From positions 1,103,501 to 1,167,500 of the forward strand of contig JAQFVV010006451.1 in assembly GCA_028023455.1 (NCBI GenBank): DNA of 64,000 nucleotides, in the 5' to 3' direction. The first letter of the stretch is position 1, and each line of letters begins with the position of its first letter. Origin of the DNA: Epiperipatus broadwayi (taxonomy: Eukaryota; Onychophora; Udeonychophora; Euonychophora; Peripatidae). Of this stretch, positions 1-9,797 are shown piece by piece. Below the pieces are notes generated by a model. That model was not told the origin of the DNA. It ran no database searches and saw only the letters and a list, made by a program, of their open reading frames with translations. The translations under genes were made by a program, and so were the position numbers.

Positions 1-1180
1 GATATATTTTTCAAATGAAAATAATATTTTTTATTTTATCTTTTCATTTTTTAAAAACTTCATTAAAAATATAAATTCTATAAATATTATTAATCTAAAA
101 AATAAAACATTAGTTTATCAAAAAAAAAAAAAATCCCAAAAAGACTAACAAACAAAAATATGTAATACAAGCAAAAAACTTCATTTTAAGTTTTATATTA
201 AAAAGAATCTTTGAATAAAAAATAATTTTCTTGAGAAATCTATATATTTAAAGCATATTTTGCATTGTTTCAAATAATGAATTTTTGTTTAAAATATTAA
301 AACAGCAAATTTAATTATAAAAAACCAACCAAAATAAGTTATTAGGACTCATTTTTTTATGTTAACAAACTTTTAATTAAAACTTAAATGTAAATATTAT
401 GTAATTATTAAGAAATAAATATGTAATAATTTTGTAAAAATAAACACATAATATTTTATATTTAAAATGAAACAGTAATGTCTATTATGCAGGATACAAA
501 AAGTAGATTCCTTCTGCACAGAATAAGTACTCTCTTTCTATTATCTTGAATTTTTTTTATCTCTGATAATGGCTCACATCTAGTATCTAAATTAAACTAA
601 TATATTACCATTAAAATCACCTAGAATTTATGTAAATTAAAATATGTATTATGAAGTGGTGAAAATGCATATGAGAGGGAATCCAAAAATAACCAGAATT
701 ATTTTTTGGTTTGCACTTCTGCTGTTACATACATCTTTCAGGAACCATTCTGCACCAATCTTCCAAATGACAACACCATGTAAAATTATGATGCCACGTA
801 ACATTGTTTTGTAAAGTCCATTTTGCATTTTTGTCTGTTTTTTTGTAATGGCTGAAAAGTTCAACAATGTGAAGTTCTGTTTTAATTAATAGAAAATGAC
901 AAAGGAAAAAGTTGTAATGCTTGAAACAGATTACAAGAAAGCTGATCTCATAAAACACAACCTTATGAGTGGTTTAATGGAAATGTTAAATATACCATGT
1001 CTCTAAAAAGCATCAGAAGTGAAGTCTGAAGTCAAAACAAAGCTGATATTTTTTATGCAAATGATGGCATGTTTCTCTCAAATTTAGTTTGTAATGGGCG
1101 GGCATTTTATCTGCATGTTTTGTGACAAAGAAAAAGTGCAAGTTCCATTCCCACAAAGTGTCACCTCTCAAAGTCTTAAA
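1..1180. other. AT-rich DNA, no gene recognised
   Basis: Very AT-rich sequence with A and T runs. Short open frames around 650-960 on the minus strand have no recognisable motif and no codon-like composition. Nothing else is seen. Confidence 0.6.
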
Positions 1181-1188
1181 CTACTAAA

Positions 1189-1251
1189 CATCACATGATC
1201 ACCATCTTTTATACTAGCATATAATTGTTATTAAACAAGGCAAAACTCTCT
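1189..1251 (+). repeat. Partial direct copy of foldback arm
   Basis: This segment repeats 1900-1962 in the same orientation with a few substitutions; both begin CATCACATGATCACCATCT. It is a partial third copy of the repeat whose inverted arms lie at 1381-1538 and 1947-2100. Confidence 0.75.
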
Positions 1252-1380
1252 CCATGAGTTTAGATTGAAAATACTTTTGTGTTTTCAATTTCATTCTCAT
1301 AGTTTTGTAGTTAAGTGGAGATAAAAGGTGGCTGCTGGAGGGTTGAATTAGATCCTAAGATCTAGGTGCAGTACTCTCAG

Positions 1381-2100
1381 CTTCAAGGTTCCTCACTGAC
1401 AAGGGACACAAGCCAGAAACCTGGGATATTGGATGAGTAGGCACTAGACAGGGATTTTATGCATGAGCCTTCTGAAATCCATTGATTAATATGGTGGGCA
1501 CAAAGTGGCACTACTGTATGGAGAGAGTTTTGCCTTGTTCTCTCAAAGTCTTGTGTGTAAAATACTTTTTAATTAAATTCAACATGATCCAGCTTATCTA
1601 TCAACTGTTTCCACTATATTTCACTTCATGTGACTTTTTTTTTTATTTCTCAAATAAAAAAAATCTCTCAAATTCTTTTTGTGGACTTAGAAGTGGTGGG
1701 AAAAAATGACTTTGCAAGTACTTTCAGATTATTTTCAAAAATGAAAAACATGTTTAGACAGGTGTATTACATCAGATGGATAGAAATTTAAAAGTGATTA
1801 AATTTATAATACATAAAAATAAATAAACAATTATTTATTATAAAATTCAAGTTATTTTTAAGTACTTCTGTGTATCTACTATTAAAAGCTTATATTAAGC
1901 ATCACATGATCACCATCTCTTATACTAGCACATAATTGTTTATAAACAAGGCAAAACTTTCCATACAGTAGTGCCACCCTGTGCCAACCAGAGTAATCAA
2001 TGGATGCCAGAAGGCTTGTGCATAAAATCCCTATCTAATGCCCACACATCCAATATCTCCAGACTAGTTTCTGGCTTGTGGCCTTCGTCAGTGAAGAGCA
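1381..2100. repeat. Foldback element, ~155-bp inverted arms
   Basis: The left arm (1381-1538) is the imperfect reverse complement of the right arm (1947-2100). Shared blocks include the segments reading CACAAGCCAGAAAC, GATATTGGATG and TTTTGCCTTG. The spacer (1539-1946) is AT-rich with no gene. On the minus strand the right arm carries a hammerhead-like core. In the left arm the same core is damaged (CTGACAA for CTGACGA). The arrangement resembles head-to-head Penelope-like termini, but no Penelope coding sequence is attached, so the class is inferred. Confidence 0.75.
2057..2097 (-). ncRNA. Hammerhead ribozyme-like motif (candidate)
   Basis: Read on the minus strand, CTGACGA (2091-2085) is followed by a small hairpin with GGC/GCC pairing and loop CACAA, then GAA (2071-2069), then ACTAGTC with a GUC cleavage triplet ending at 2062. 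CTTCA (2096-2092) can pair with TGGAG (2061-2057) as stem I, with one G-U pair. Weaknesses: the first pair of stem II is A-A rather than G-C, and stem III would be two pairs closed by two bases. ACTAGT is self-complementary, so a dimeric fold is possible. Possibly a decayed Penelope-associated type I hammerhead. Confidence 0.35.
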
Positions 2101-2572
2101 AGTATATATAAAAATAATTAAGAGATTAACCCATCTGCATTTAAATATTTTTTCACTATCTCCTAATGGCAATTTGAGTTAAGAGTTCATCTTTTTATCC
2201 TAATATTAAATTTTTTTATTTAATATTATGAATCAATAAATTTATTTGATTTATTAGAAAGATAAGTTTACAAATGAAACATATCATAAATAGTCATATT
2301 TCAATTTTTCAAATATAGAAAAAATAATAAAGTGAAATAAATTTAATATATAATAAAAATAATAAGTCTTTATTCTTTTTGGACAATTACAGTAAACCTG
2401 ATTAAAAAATAAATTAACAAAATCTTTGCTAGTTGAATTTCATTTTCAAATATGAATTTTTATTATGTCATTATAAAGCTATGAAATTCTATTCTAAAAT
2501 TTGAAATTGTACTTATAATTAATAAAATATTGCCCAAGTGCTGTACTCCAGACTTAGACAGAGTATAACGGT

Positions 2573-3028
2573 CATAAACAATGAGGATTGCAATTCCTCA
2601 ACAAGCTTTGTGGTAAATGCTTAGCCAGAGAAAGCATTTAAAATATTTCTGTCAGGAACCCCTCCCCAAACCCCTGACCATGGTTTCGTGCTTTGGTACT
2701 CCTCAGAGAGGTGTCAGGGTAGGTTCAGACACTAGATCTAAAAATACCAACCCACAGCCAGCATTTAACTAAAAGTTATCTATTGAGTGAAAAATCTGAA
2801 ATTTTCAGACACCTACATGTCTTCAAACCCAGCTATCCAACTCAAATAGCTATATGGGGCTGATAGATCTTTAGCCATACCATATATTAGTAGTCTTAGC
2901 AATATAATATTGCATAAGACTTAAGGCAGAAACTATAAATAGTCAAAATAAGAATCAGGGGTTTGGGGAGGGATTCCTGACAGAGATATTTTAAATGCTT
3001 TCTATTGGCAATCCTCATTGTTTATAAC
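2573..3028. repeat. Foldback element, ~75-105-bp inverted arms
   Basis: Left arm blocks at 2573-2591 and 2631-2678 are reverse complements of 3007-3028 and 2954-3001. The conserved arm core includes GGAACCCCTCCCCAAACCCC. The spacer carries GC-richer sequence (2680-2760) and no open frame. This is a non-autonomous inverted-repeat element of unknown parent. Confidence 0.75.
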
Positions 3029-3645
3029 TTACAAGCATAAGAGAATAGGGGCATGTGATCTATGACTTTTATTTTGCCTACATCAGTCATAGTTTCTTTT
3101 TATATCTTTTCTTCAAAATTTTTAATTTGTATTTTTAAAACTTCAACATATTAAAAAAAATCTCAAGTATAAACGTAAATATATTTCATTTTTAATAAGT
3201 ACTGTACAAATATGTTTGTAAAATAATTATAAATATTTAAATAAACTATGGAAAATATACAATTTTTTGCTCATTGCTAATAACAATTGAAAAGGAATGT
3301 ACAAGTTTGCTTCTATGCCCCAAATCAAATAATCTACAAATCAACAATCATCTAAGCTTTTTCTGCGAACTACTGACATCTTTGTTTTTTTTAGTAATAA
3401 ATCAATATAGATTTTATTCTCAGCTTTTACCATTAAATGAACATAAATCTGGAAAAATAATGGTAACTTTAGCAATAAAACAATGGTTTACAGCCAATCC
3501 ATAGCAACCCATCATAATACTTCATGGTTTCATGCAACTGAGAATTGTTTTGTTAAAGTAATGTTTTTCCATATAATAAAATGTGATAACTCACAAATGA
3601 AAATATAAAAACTTTATTCAAAATTTCAAAAAAACTTTAATCATA
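3029..3645. other. AT-rich DNA, no gene recognised
   Basis: A 76-codon open frame at 3274-3504 shows no recognisable motif and is not continuous with the Penelope frame downstream. Nothing else is supported here. Confidence 0.5.
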
Positions 3646-3650
3646 TATAT

Positions 3651-4830
3651 ACAACATTTGAGCACGTTTGGTACAATATGAAAAGTAGTTGGCCTATGGG
3701 CCTCCCCCTCAGTGGAATCGTAACCAGCATTTTCCTTAATCACTACGAAAGACTAATCATGTCCAAATATCAAGCTGACAGCCCTCACACTATATACATG
3801 CGGTACGTAGATGATATATTTATTTTACCCAACCAGCACACTATAAATAGTATTACACAAGAGTTAACACATAATACTAATCTAACTATCAATTCCACAA
3901 CAGAAGACGCATTCCAAAGTCTAAATTACCTTGACCTTAGGTTAACACGCGATGAGAGAGGTATAAATTATTCAATGATAATAAAGCCCTTTGAAATCAG
4001 AGGCTTTATACACCCACACTCCAACTCTCCAAGCTCTCACAAATTGGCAGGCCTGCAAGCATTTTTATATAGAAATATGCAGCTGTGCAAGTTTGAAGCA
4101 GATAGAAAGAATAATATACATCTTTACACTAAAGACCTACTACAAGCAGGCTATAAACTCAACACTATTAACAATAAAATCAAACAATTTTATAGGAAAA
4201 TCACTGACAATAAAAACAATATTAAACTTCCATATATTACTCTTCCCCACATACCTAAAATCTCCTATCAATTAATCAAGGTTTTGGCCAATAAATTTAA
4301 AATTAGCTTTCATACACCCCCATGTACTAATCGTCTAATCAATAACTCTAAGGACAAAATTGAACCTTCTCAGACTCCCCATGTCATTTACAGCATAGCT
4401 TGCCCACAACCTGGTTGCCGGGCCATTTATTTTGGAGAAACCAAGGCAGGCATAATCAACAGGACAGCACAACACAGATATACATATAATAGAGCCATGA
4501 AAAACAATGATAATTCATCAACATTTTTAGAGCATTCCAAGAAGACAGGACATTTGTTTGAACCTTCCAGCCCTAAAATAGTCTGTATTGAGAAAAATGA
4601 CATCAAGCGGAAAATCAGAGAAGCATATTTTATTAATGGCAATAATAACTCCATCAATAGACGAGATACCTGCTTTGACATCTCCAAACGTTGGACTATC
4701 TAGTTCATTTGCATATGCTTTGCATACTGTTTTGTTTCCCTTGCCCTATTTTTTCGTTCTGCAGCTCACAGTACTGCTATGAATATGAGGCAAAAGACCT
4801 CGAAAGCGCTTAGCGTGTAATAATTTCTGT
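3651..4830 (+). mobile_element. Penelope-like element, 5'-truncated
   Basis: The element contains the C-terminal third of a reverse transcriptase, a GIY-YIG endonuclease domain and a short 3' untranslated region. The frame is open from about 3651 and joins the surrounding AT-rich DNA just upstream of RT motif B, so the N-terminal part of the RT is missing. Downstream, a hairpin with GAGG/CCTC arms is followed by GAAA (4786-4806). This resembles the 3' hammerhead-like structures of other Penelope elements, although the CTGATGA core is not intact. No target duplication or second terminal copy was found nearby. Confidence 0.85.
3678..4703 (+). CDS. Penelope RT C-terminus plus GIY-YIG endonuclease (partial)
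   Basis: The 341-residue open frame has no internal stop. Residues 4-23 hold the RT motif WPMGLPLSGIVTSIF. The catalytic YVDD lies around residue 43 in YMRYVDDIF, and YLDL at about residue 105 matches the FLDL block that follows the palm in Penelope RTs. A basic linker leads to a C-terminal GIY-YIG nuclease: HVIYSIACPQPGC, then IYFGET, a conserved Arg in the INRTAQH segment, and a Glu in KIREAYF. The CPQPGC cysteines fit the zinc-finger insertion of EN-plus Penelope elements. The protein would nick target DNA and prime reverse transcription. Full-length family members are about twice as long, so this copy is N-terminally truncated. The ATG at 3678 is only the first Met in the open frame; in-frame codons upstream to about 3651 still read as Penelope-like. 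Confidence 0.9.
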   Translation: MKSSWPMGLPLSGIVTSIFLNHYERLIMSKYQADSPHTIYMRYVDDIFILPNQHTINSITQELTHNTNLTINSTTEDAFQSLNYLDLRLTRDERGINYSMIIKPFEIRGFIHPHSNSPSSHKLAGLQAFLYRNMQLCKFEADRKNNIHLYTKDLLQAGYKLNTINNKIKQFYRKITDNKNNIKLPYITLPHIPKISYQLIKVLANKFKISFHTPPCTNRLINNSKDKIEPSQTPHVIYSIACPQPGCRAIYFGETKAGIINRTAQHRYTYNRAMKNNDNSSTFLEHSKKTGHLFEPSSPKIVCIEKNDIKRKIREAYFINGNNNSINRRDTCFDISKRWTI

Positions 4831-5213
4831 GTATCTTTATAGCTTCTCATTCAAGTGTGGCATACGCTTTGTTAATTTTGTATATTTAATCATATAACTG
4901 TTTGTGCTATAAATATTTTTTTTAAAAAATGAACCTTATATTAGCCAAAATATAATTTTCTTATGTAGTATTTATTTAATGACTCTGTAATTACAAGAAT
5001 CCCATTGAAAATATGATTTCTTTATAATATAAAATGTGACAAATAATGCCCAAAAAGTGATCACATAAATGTATATTTTACTGACTAAAATAAAAAGTGC
5101 CATTCTCTGATCCACATTCTCCAAAAGAAATTTCCCCAGATTGTAACGGAACAATCAGTCATTCTGTCAGACAGACCTCTACCTTCGAAGATAGGCTGGC
5201 TAAATCAGATACT

Positions 5214-5768
5214 TAGCTACCTTCTTGCTCTATTTGGGATGCTCATGACCTGATATTTCCCACTCAAAACTCTACCATTCCTTACATTGGTAGTAACAAT
5301 CAGGTGGTCACCAGGTTTTTCAAGCATCTCAAGCTGGAGCCAAGGTTCCTGGACTTTTTTTGTGAAAATCAATCTGAATTCACTCAGATGAACTGGTTCC
5401 TGCACTACAGGAGATTCTTCAAGGACATAGATCCTGTGTGTCACAACTGCCACAGAACCTCAGAAACCTTTGATCACATGATTAATGATTGCCCAGCATA
5501 TGACAAAATCAGAACATTCATTACTCACCACTGCCACATTTCCCTGAACAAAATATTAAATATTAAGAGCTGCTTCCTGTCCATGGATTATGTCACCTCA
5601 AGACTCTTGACCTTTGTCACTTATGCCACCTGGATAGCCAAATGTCATAACAAATTTATCATTCCTCATCCCAAGCCTGAAGACACATTCATTTCCAAGC
5701 TGAAGGAATTTCCCATAAGGACAGAATCATCTCATCCAGATTTTTATTTGACAACACATGGAGCCTGA
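5214..5768 (+). pseudogene. Non-LTR RT C-terminal domain with CCHC motif (fragment)
   Basis: An open frame runs from about 5214 to the stop at 5766-5768. It contains the segment LEPRFLDFF, a HYRRFFKDIDP block, and a Cys-His cluster of the form C-x2-C-x8-H-x4-C (VCHNC ... FDHMINDC). The minus-strand copy at 57457-57996 has the matching RYRRFYINIDPLCMLC and DHFIHNC blocks with the same spacing, so the two are homologous. This corresponds to the zinc-binding C-terminal region (zf-RVT-like) of non-LTR ORF2 proteins. The palm domain and endonuclease are absent, so the fragment is dead. Confidence 0.8.
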
Positions 5769-5900
5769 TCAAGCTAGATTAAACAACACCAGTGATCACA
5801 TCAGACCATACAGTTGCCTGAGCAACATGGATAACTATTACTTTTGATTTACAATTGTATCATTCTTACATATGTTTTTTTCAATAAAGTTATTTATAAA
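5214..5900 (+). mobile_element. Non-LTR retrotransposon 3' end (same family as 57.2-59.6 kb)
   Basis: This 5'-truncated copy covers only the C-terminal part of the RT protein and the 3' UTR. It ends in TTTTTTTCAATAAAGTTA near 5875-5893. The minus-strand copy at 57.2 kb ends in a closely matching TTTTTGAATAAAGTTA, so both share a conserved 3' terminus with a polyadenylation-like AATAAA. No microsatellite tail is present here, unlike the other copy. Confidence 0.8.
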
Positions 5901-6342
5901 TATATAAACGAGCATATTACTAGTCATGAAATATTGTTGGATTGGAAAAAGGTTATCATCTATGAGGATTATAAGATGAGAAAAAAGAATTAAAGAGATT
6001 GATTTGGTTGATAAATATGAAACTAAAGCTATTAGTTTTATGAAAACTTCTTTTAACATAAAAGTTAGTTGAAAGATATATTTTAACTTTGGATAGTTTT
6101 GTAAATAAATGTGTGTTTGCATACTGCTTGGATAGTCAATAGAATTGAATTATGGGTAGTTTTATAAATATATTAAACAAGTAAATGGGTTATTTGTACA
6201 TTGGGTAGATTCAGATTATGAATGTTTTTCTGAATGTGTTTAAGATAGTGTGTGCTTTATATTTATAAATAAAAAACCTATGTGTAGAAATGAAGTTGTA
6301 ATCATTATTAAATGTTAACAGTTTGTTAATAGTTTTGAATTT
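5901..6342. other. AT-rich DNA, no gene recognised
   Basis: No feature is supported. Minus-strand open frames in this stretch are low-complexity AT sequence. Confidence 0.5.
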
Positions 6343-6357
6343 AAATATGAAACAATT

Positions 6358-6436
6358 GTCAAGTGTTGGTGGTCATGCATGCAGTTGTCCCGGGTTAGCG
6401 GGTTCGTTTCCTGGCCGATCCTATGACACATGATAA
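6358..6436 (+). mobile_element. tRNA-derived SINE
   Basis: A short tRNA-like body with B-box GGTTCGTTTCC is followed by the family tail GATCCTATGACACATG and an A-rich end. A 15-bp target duplication (AAATATGAAACAATT) flanks it at 6343-6357 and 6437-6451. The 5' half is shortened relative to other copies, missing the anticodon-arm stretch. Confidence 0.85.
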
Positions 6437-6717
6437 AAATATGAAACAATTTTTTAAATTAATATATATATATATAATGTCTTGTACATAACAAAATAAA
6501 CAAATTTTATATTAAAATAGTCTTATTACTGATTAGATTTAAGATTGCAACTAATAATTCATATAATTGTTTCTACAACAATAAAATTACATAATTAAAA
6601 ATATAAATGTATAAAACAATAAATTATATATATGTAGTATAAATATAAAACTAAGTGGAAAAAAACACAGCCTTATTAAAGTATCTCTCTCTCTTTCTTT
6701 TATAAACATGATAATAG

Positions 6718-6813
6718 TAGTCAAGCGTTGATGGCCTAGTGATTAGCATAGCTGTTTTTCAAGCAGCTGGACGGGTTCGCTTCCCGGTCGACACATTTGA
6801 CATATAAAAAAAT
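6718..6813 (+). mobile_element. tRNA-derived SINE
   Basis: It starts GTCAAGCGTTGATGGCCTAG (A-box region), has an anticodon-arm-like TTCAAGCAGCT stretch and B-box GGGTTCGCTTCC, and ends in an A-rich tail. The 10-bp duplication ATGATAATAG flanks it at 6708-6717 and 6814-6823. It belongs to the same family as the other SINEs of the window. Confidence 0.85.
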
Positions 6814-6958
6814 ATGATAATAGGATTAAATAGTAAAAAAATTCATTAATTAATTACACACATACAGTTCATATATTGTCCATTAAATTAGGTCTAATGC
6901 AAGCAAAGCTATAGATATTTAAAGTAAAGACTTTACAGAATTCATCTTTTAAATTTTA

Positions 6959-7290
6959 TTGTATTCTGATGGTCATGACTATTTTTGTTACTATAAAAGT
7001 GTAACAAAAAAAATTCAAATAGTCAGAAACTTAACACAGAAAGTTTACCAAAAGGAAAAGAAAACTAACCAAAGGAGAATTAGTAAATTCATTAAACAAT
7101 CAAAATTCTATAGAATATGCATAAATAAAATTACACGTTTTCATTAGTGATGTTGATACCAATCTAAAAAGTTCATAATTCCTCTTGTATGGGAATCTAA
7201 ATTTCTTTTTAAGACCATGAATCTTTATTTGACTATATGAGACCGAATTAGAGTGACACTTTGAAGATGTCAGACACTTAAGAAATACTT
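6959..7290. other. AT-rich DNA, no gene recognised
   Basis: A 62-codon open frame at 6959-7147 is lysine-rich because of AT bias and carries no motif. Nothing else is seen. Confidence 0.5.
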
Positions 7291-7299
7291 GTCATTTTT

Positions 7300-7392
7300 T
7301 TCCCATGTGTCATACCATCAACTGGAAGTGAACCTGCTAACCCAGGTCAACTGCTTGTGAAGCAGCCGTCACTGACCTCTCGACCTCACCTG
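7300..7392 (-). mobile_element. tRNA-derived SINE
   Basis: The minus-strand copy reads GGTCGAGAGGTCAGTG, an anticodon arm around CTGCTTCACAAGCAG, B-box AGGTTCACTTCC, and the tail ATGGTATGACACATG followed by A residues. No clear target duplication was found by eye. Confidence 0.8.
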
Positions 7393-7901
7393 CTACTGAA
7401 AACAAATCTATATTATTATTGCTAAAGACTAGAGTTTAAAACCTGTATAAAAACATATTTCAAAGAAACCTTTCAAACCCTATAAATTAAATGTATACTT
7501 GGATTAAAATTATATTCAAAATATGCAAATATAATGTGAAAAAGGAAAAATCAATATGGATAACTTTTAGGACTAAATCTACATATAGTGTTAATACTGA
7601 TATATGATGAATATTAAAAATAATATGAGAATTGAATTTTGATTAAATATATATTATCATTTTGAAATTTATTTTTTTGTAAAAATCTATATAATTCATA
7701 TTACATTTTCATTTAGTATTAATATTTCTAATAATATATATATATATTTCTAAATTATTTATTTATATCTTTTATTATAAGTCAGCAACATTTCTCTATC
7801 TATGAGCAAATTTTAATTTGTATAAATTTTATTTTGTTAGGACTAATTCATTAGTTTTGATTGCTTTAAAGTTTTAATATATCTAATATTCTTTAAATAT
7901 A

Positions 7902-8169
7902 GGGGATTTAAACTCAGACTTTCAAGCAACCTTCAACTATCCACACTATCTCATACTACTGATACACATGACCACACACATGTAGAAAAGATAAATAATC
8001 ACCAATATAAGTATTTCGTGTTGAACCAGCACTCATCAGTTGGTCCAGAACGAAATACATATATTGGAGATTATTTATCTTCTCTACGTGTGTGTATGTT
8101 CTTGTATGTCAGTAGTATGAGATAGTGTGGATAGTTGAAGGTTGCTTGAAAGTCTGAATTCAAATCTCG
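7902..8169. repeat. Palindromic (foldback) element with ~118-bp arms
   Basis: The left arm (7902-8018) and right arm (8050-8168) are near-perfect reverse complements. The shared sequence includes CAGACTTTCAAGCAACCTTC and ACTATCCACACTATCTCATA. The ~31-base centre holds the core of a hammerhead ribozyme read on the minus strand. The element has no open frame. It resembles a head-to-head pair of termini of a hammerhead-bearing (Penelope-like) retroelement, which is an inference. Confidence 0.85.
7999..8046 (-). ncRNA. Type I hammerhead ribozyme (minimal stem III)
   Basis: All core elements are present on the minus strand. CTGATGA is at 8039-8033. Stem II spans 8032-8018: GTGCTG/CAACAC arms with one C-A mismatch and a GTT loop, including the canonical G-C first pair. 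GAA is at 8017-8015. Stem III is the tiny AT/AT hairpin with loop ACTT at 8014-8007, and position 17 is A at 8006. Stem I pairs ACCAA (8044-8040) with TTGGT (8005-8001), five perfect pairs. Predicted cleavage is after the AUA triplet, between 8006 and 8005. Short stem III is characteristic of type I hammerheads in Penelope-like and other small eukaryotic retroelements. Activity is unproven. The long palindrome around it offers a competing fold. Confidence 0.75.
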
Positions 8170-8935
8170 TATATTTGCAATTCAGTTTTAGGTATAAAAA
8201 TGCCTGTATTTCAAATCTAATATTCTTTACGTAAATGCCTAATAATCTTCATGTTTTAACTTTTCATCTTCTGCTTATGTATCACATTAAAGCTTACTTA
8301 CTCTTGCATTTTAAAGATATGGTAAACAATGAGAATAACAATGCTAACAACTTTTTAACCATTATTTAAATTATATTCAACCAATCAGCTAGACTAAGCT
8401 GCATATTACTTTTAAATATTATAGAACATTATTTTGTTTTTGTTGATATCTTGTAGACAAATTTATTTTATAAAAAATAAATATTCTTATTAGACACTTA
8501 TTTTGTTTGTGTGGGTATATATTTGCAGACAGACAAATTTTTCGTTAAAACTGCTTTCTTTAAAATTGTTTTGTTAGAAAGTGCTTTTTTAGATGCTGAT
8601 TGGATAATAAATTTTCAACGAAATAAACAATTATCTACGTTTCACAAAAACTGTTAAAAGAATTTTTAAATGCTTAAAAAATTTTGAAGACTGCATTTTA
8701 ATTATTACCGTGAAATTAAAAATAAAATTCAGTACAAAAGTGAGAAGTTTTTATTTTTTATTAACACTACATATAAAAACATAACTTTCTGAAATAATTA
8801 TATTTATATCAATAGCATGATTAGAATTTTAGGAACCCTACACAAAATTTTATAAAGACCCTTTTTAATATTAATGACGTGTAACTTAAAGAATTAAATT
8901 ATAAGAATCAACAATCAAAAAGTTTTAATAATGAT
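8170..8935. other. AT-rich DNA, no gene recognised
   Basis: No motif, repeat or coding signal could be supported. Confidence 0.5.
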
Positions 8936-8937
8936 AG

Positions 8938-9555
8938 TGTTGTGTTGGGTCTGGAGTACAGATCCAACTTTCAGAAAATAATACTCGCACCAGTATTATA
9001 GTTAATATAGTATTTACAATACAAAATAATATTTACATATATATACAATATCGACTAATATAATTCTAATGTGAAATCTTGAATCCGAGTCTTCATCCCC
9101 CCTGATATCTTAACTTATGGATAGGGAGAACAACTCTTCTGGCTGTACCAGACAGATTGCCTCAAGTCGGAAGTAGTCTTAGCAGTGTCTGGTCCTTATG
9201 TGGACTTGCCTAGTTGCATGGACAAATAGCATATTGCTATAATAAGAATGCTTAAGGCTGTTTAGGTTAGCAGGGCTTCTCCTGAAAAACGCATACCATC
9301 TGTGTAGATTAGACAGACATTCTCTAGACTTTTCTCCAAAAAGACTGACCATTTATAGCCAGAGCCCTGACCTTAATGTAGCATTCAGATTCAGAAATCA
9401 TCATTTCTTAGTGGCCTGGACTAATCACTGGCTATCAGCAAACAATGCTTAATCCAATCAGATAAAAGAGAATATGGAACAGTCCTTTTCTGAGGAAAAT
9501 GAGAACTATAATAGATAGGCCCATGTGCATTGCCTTGATTGCTTTATAATAACAC
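8938..9555. other. Composition-shifted block, possible solo LTR
   Basis: This ~620-bp block has clearly higher GC than its flanks. It begins TGTTGTGTTGGGTCTGGAG and ends near TTTATAATAACA, i.e. TGTTG...AACA-type ends as in some LTRs. No convincing target duplication or second copy was found in the window and there is no open frame. It could equally be a fragment of another repeat. Confidence 0.25.
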
Positions 9556-9797
9556 CATCAATGATTTCTGTAGAGACAGGTTTTTCTGTTTTTTCTCTTT
9601 TATTTCATTTTTGATCTATTTTACTTTTTGTTTTTAACTTTACTATCTTTTATTAACTAATGTTAGTAAAGACACTAGTTATCACGATCATTCTTATGTT
9701 TTCTTCTTTACTTCTTTTGCATTTTTCTTCATATATATATATATTACTTATATATATATATATATATAATAATGGTTATATGATTATATGTTTATAT

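Noticed and set aside
4786-4815. Intact hammerhead at the 3' end of the Penelope element at 3.65-4.8 kb
   Set aside because: The GAGG/CCTC hairpin and GAAA are present but the CTGATGA core is replaced, so it is at best a relic.
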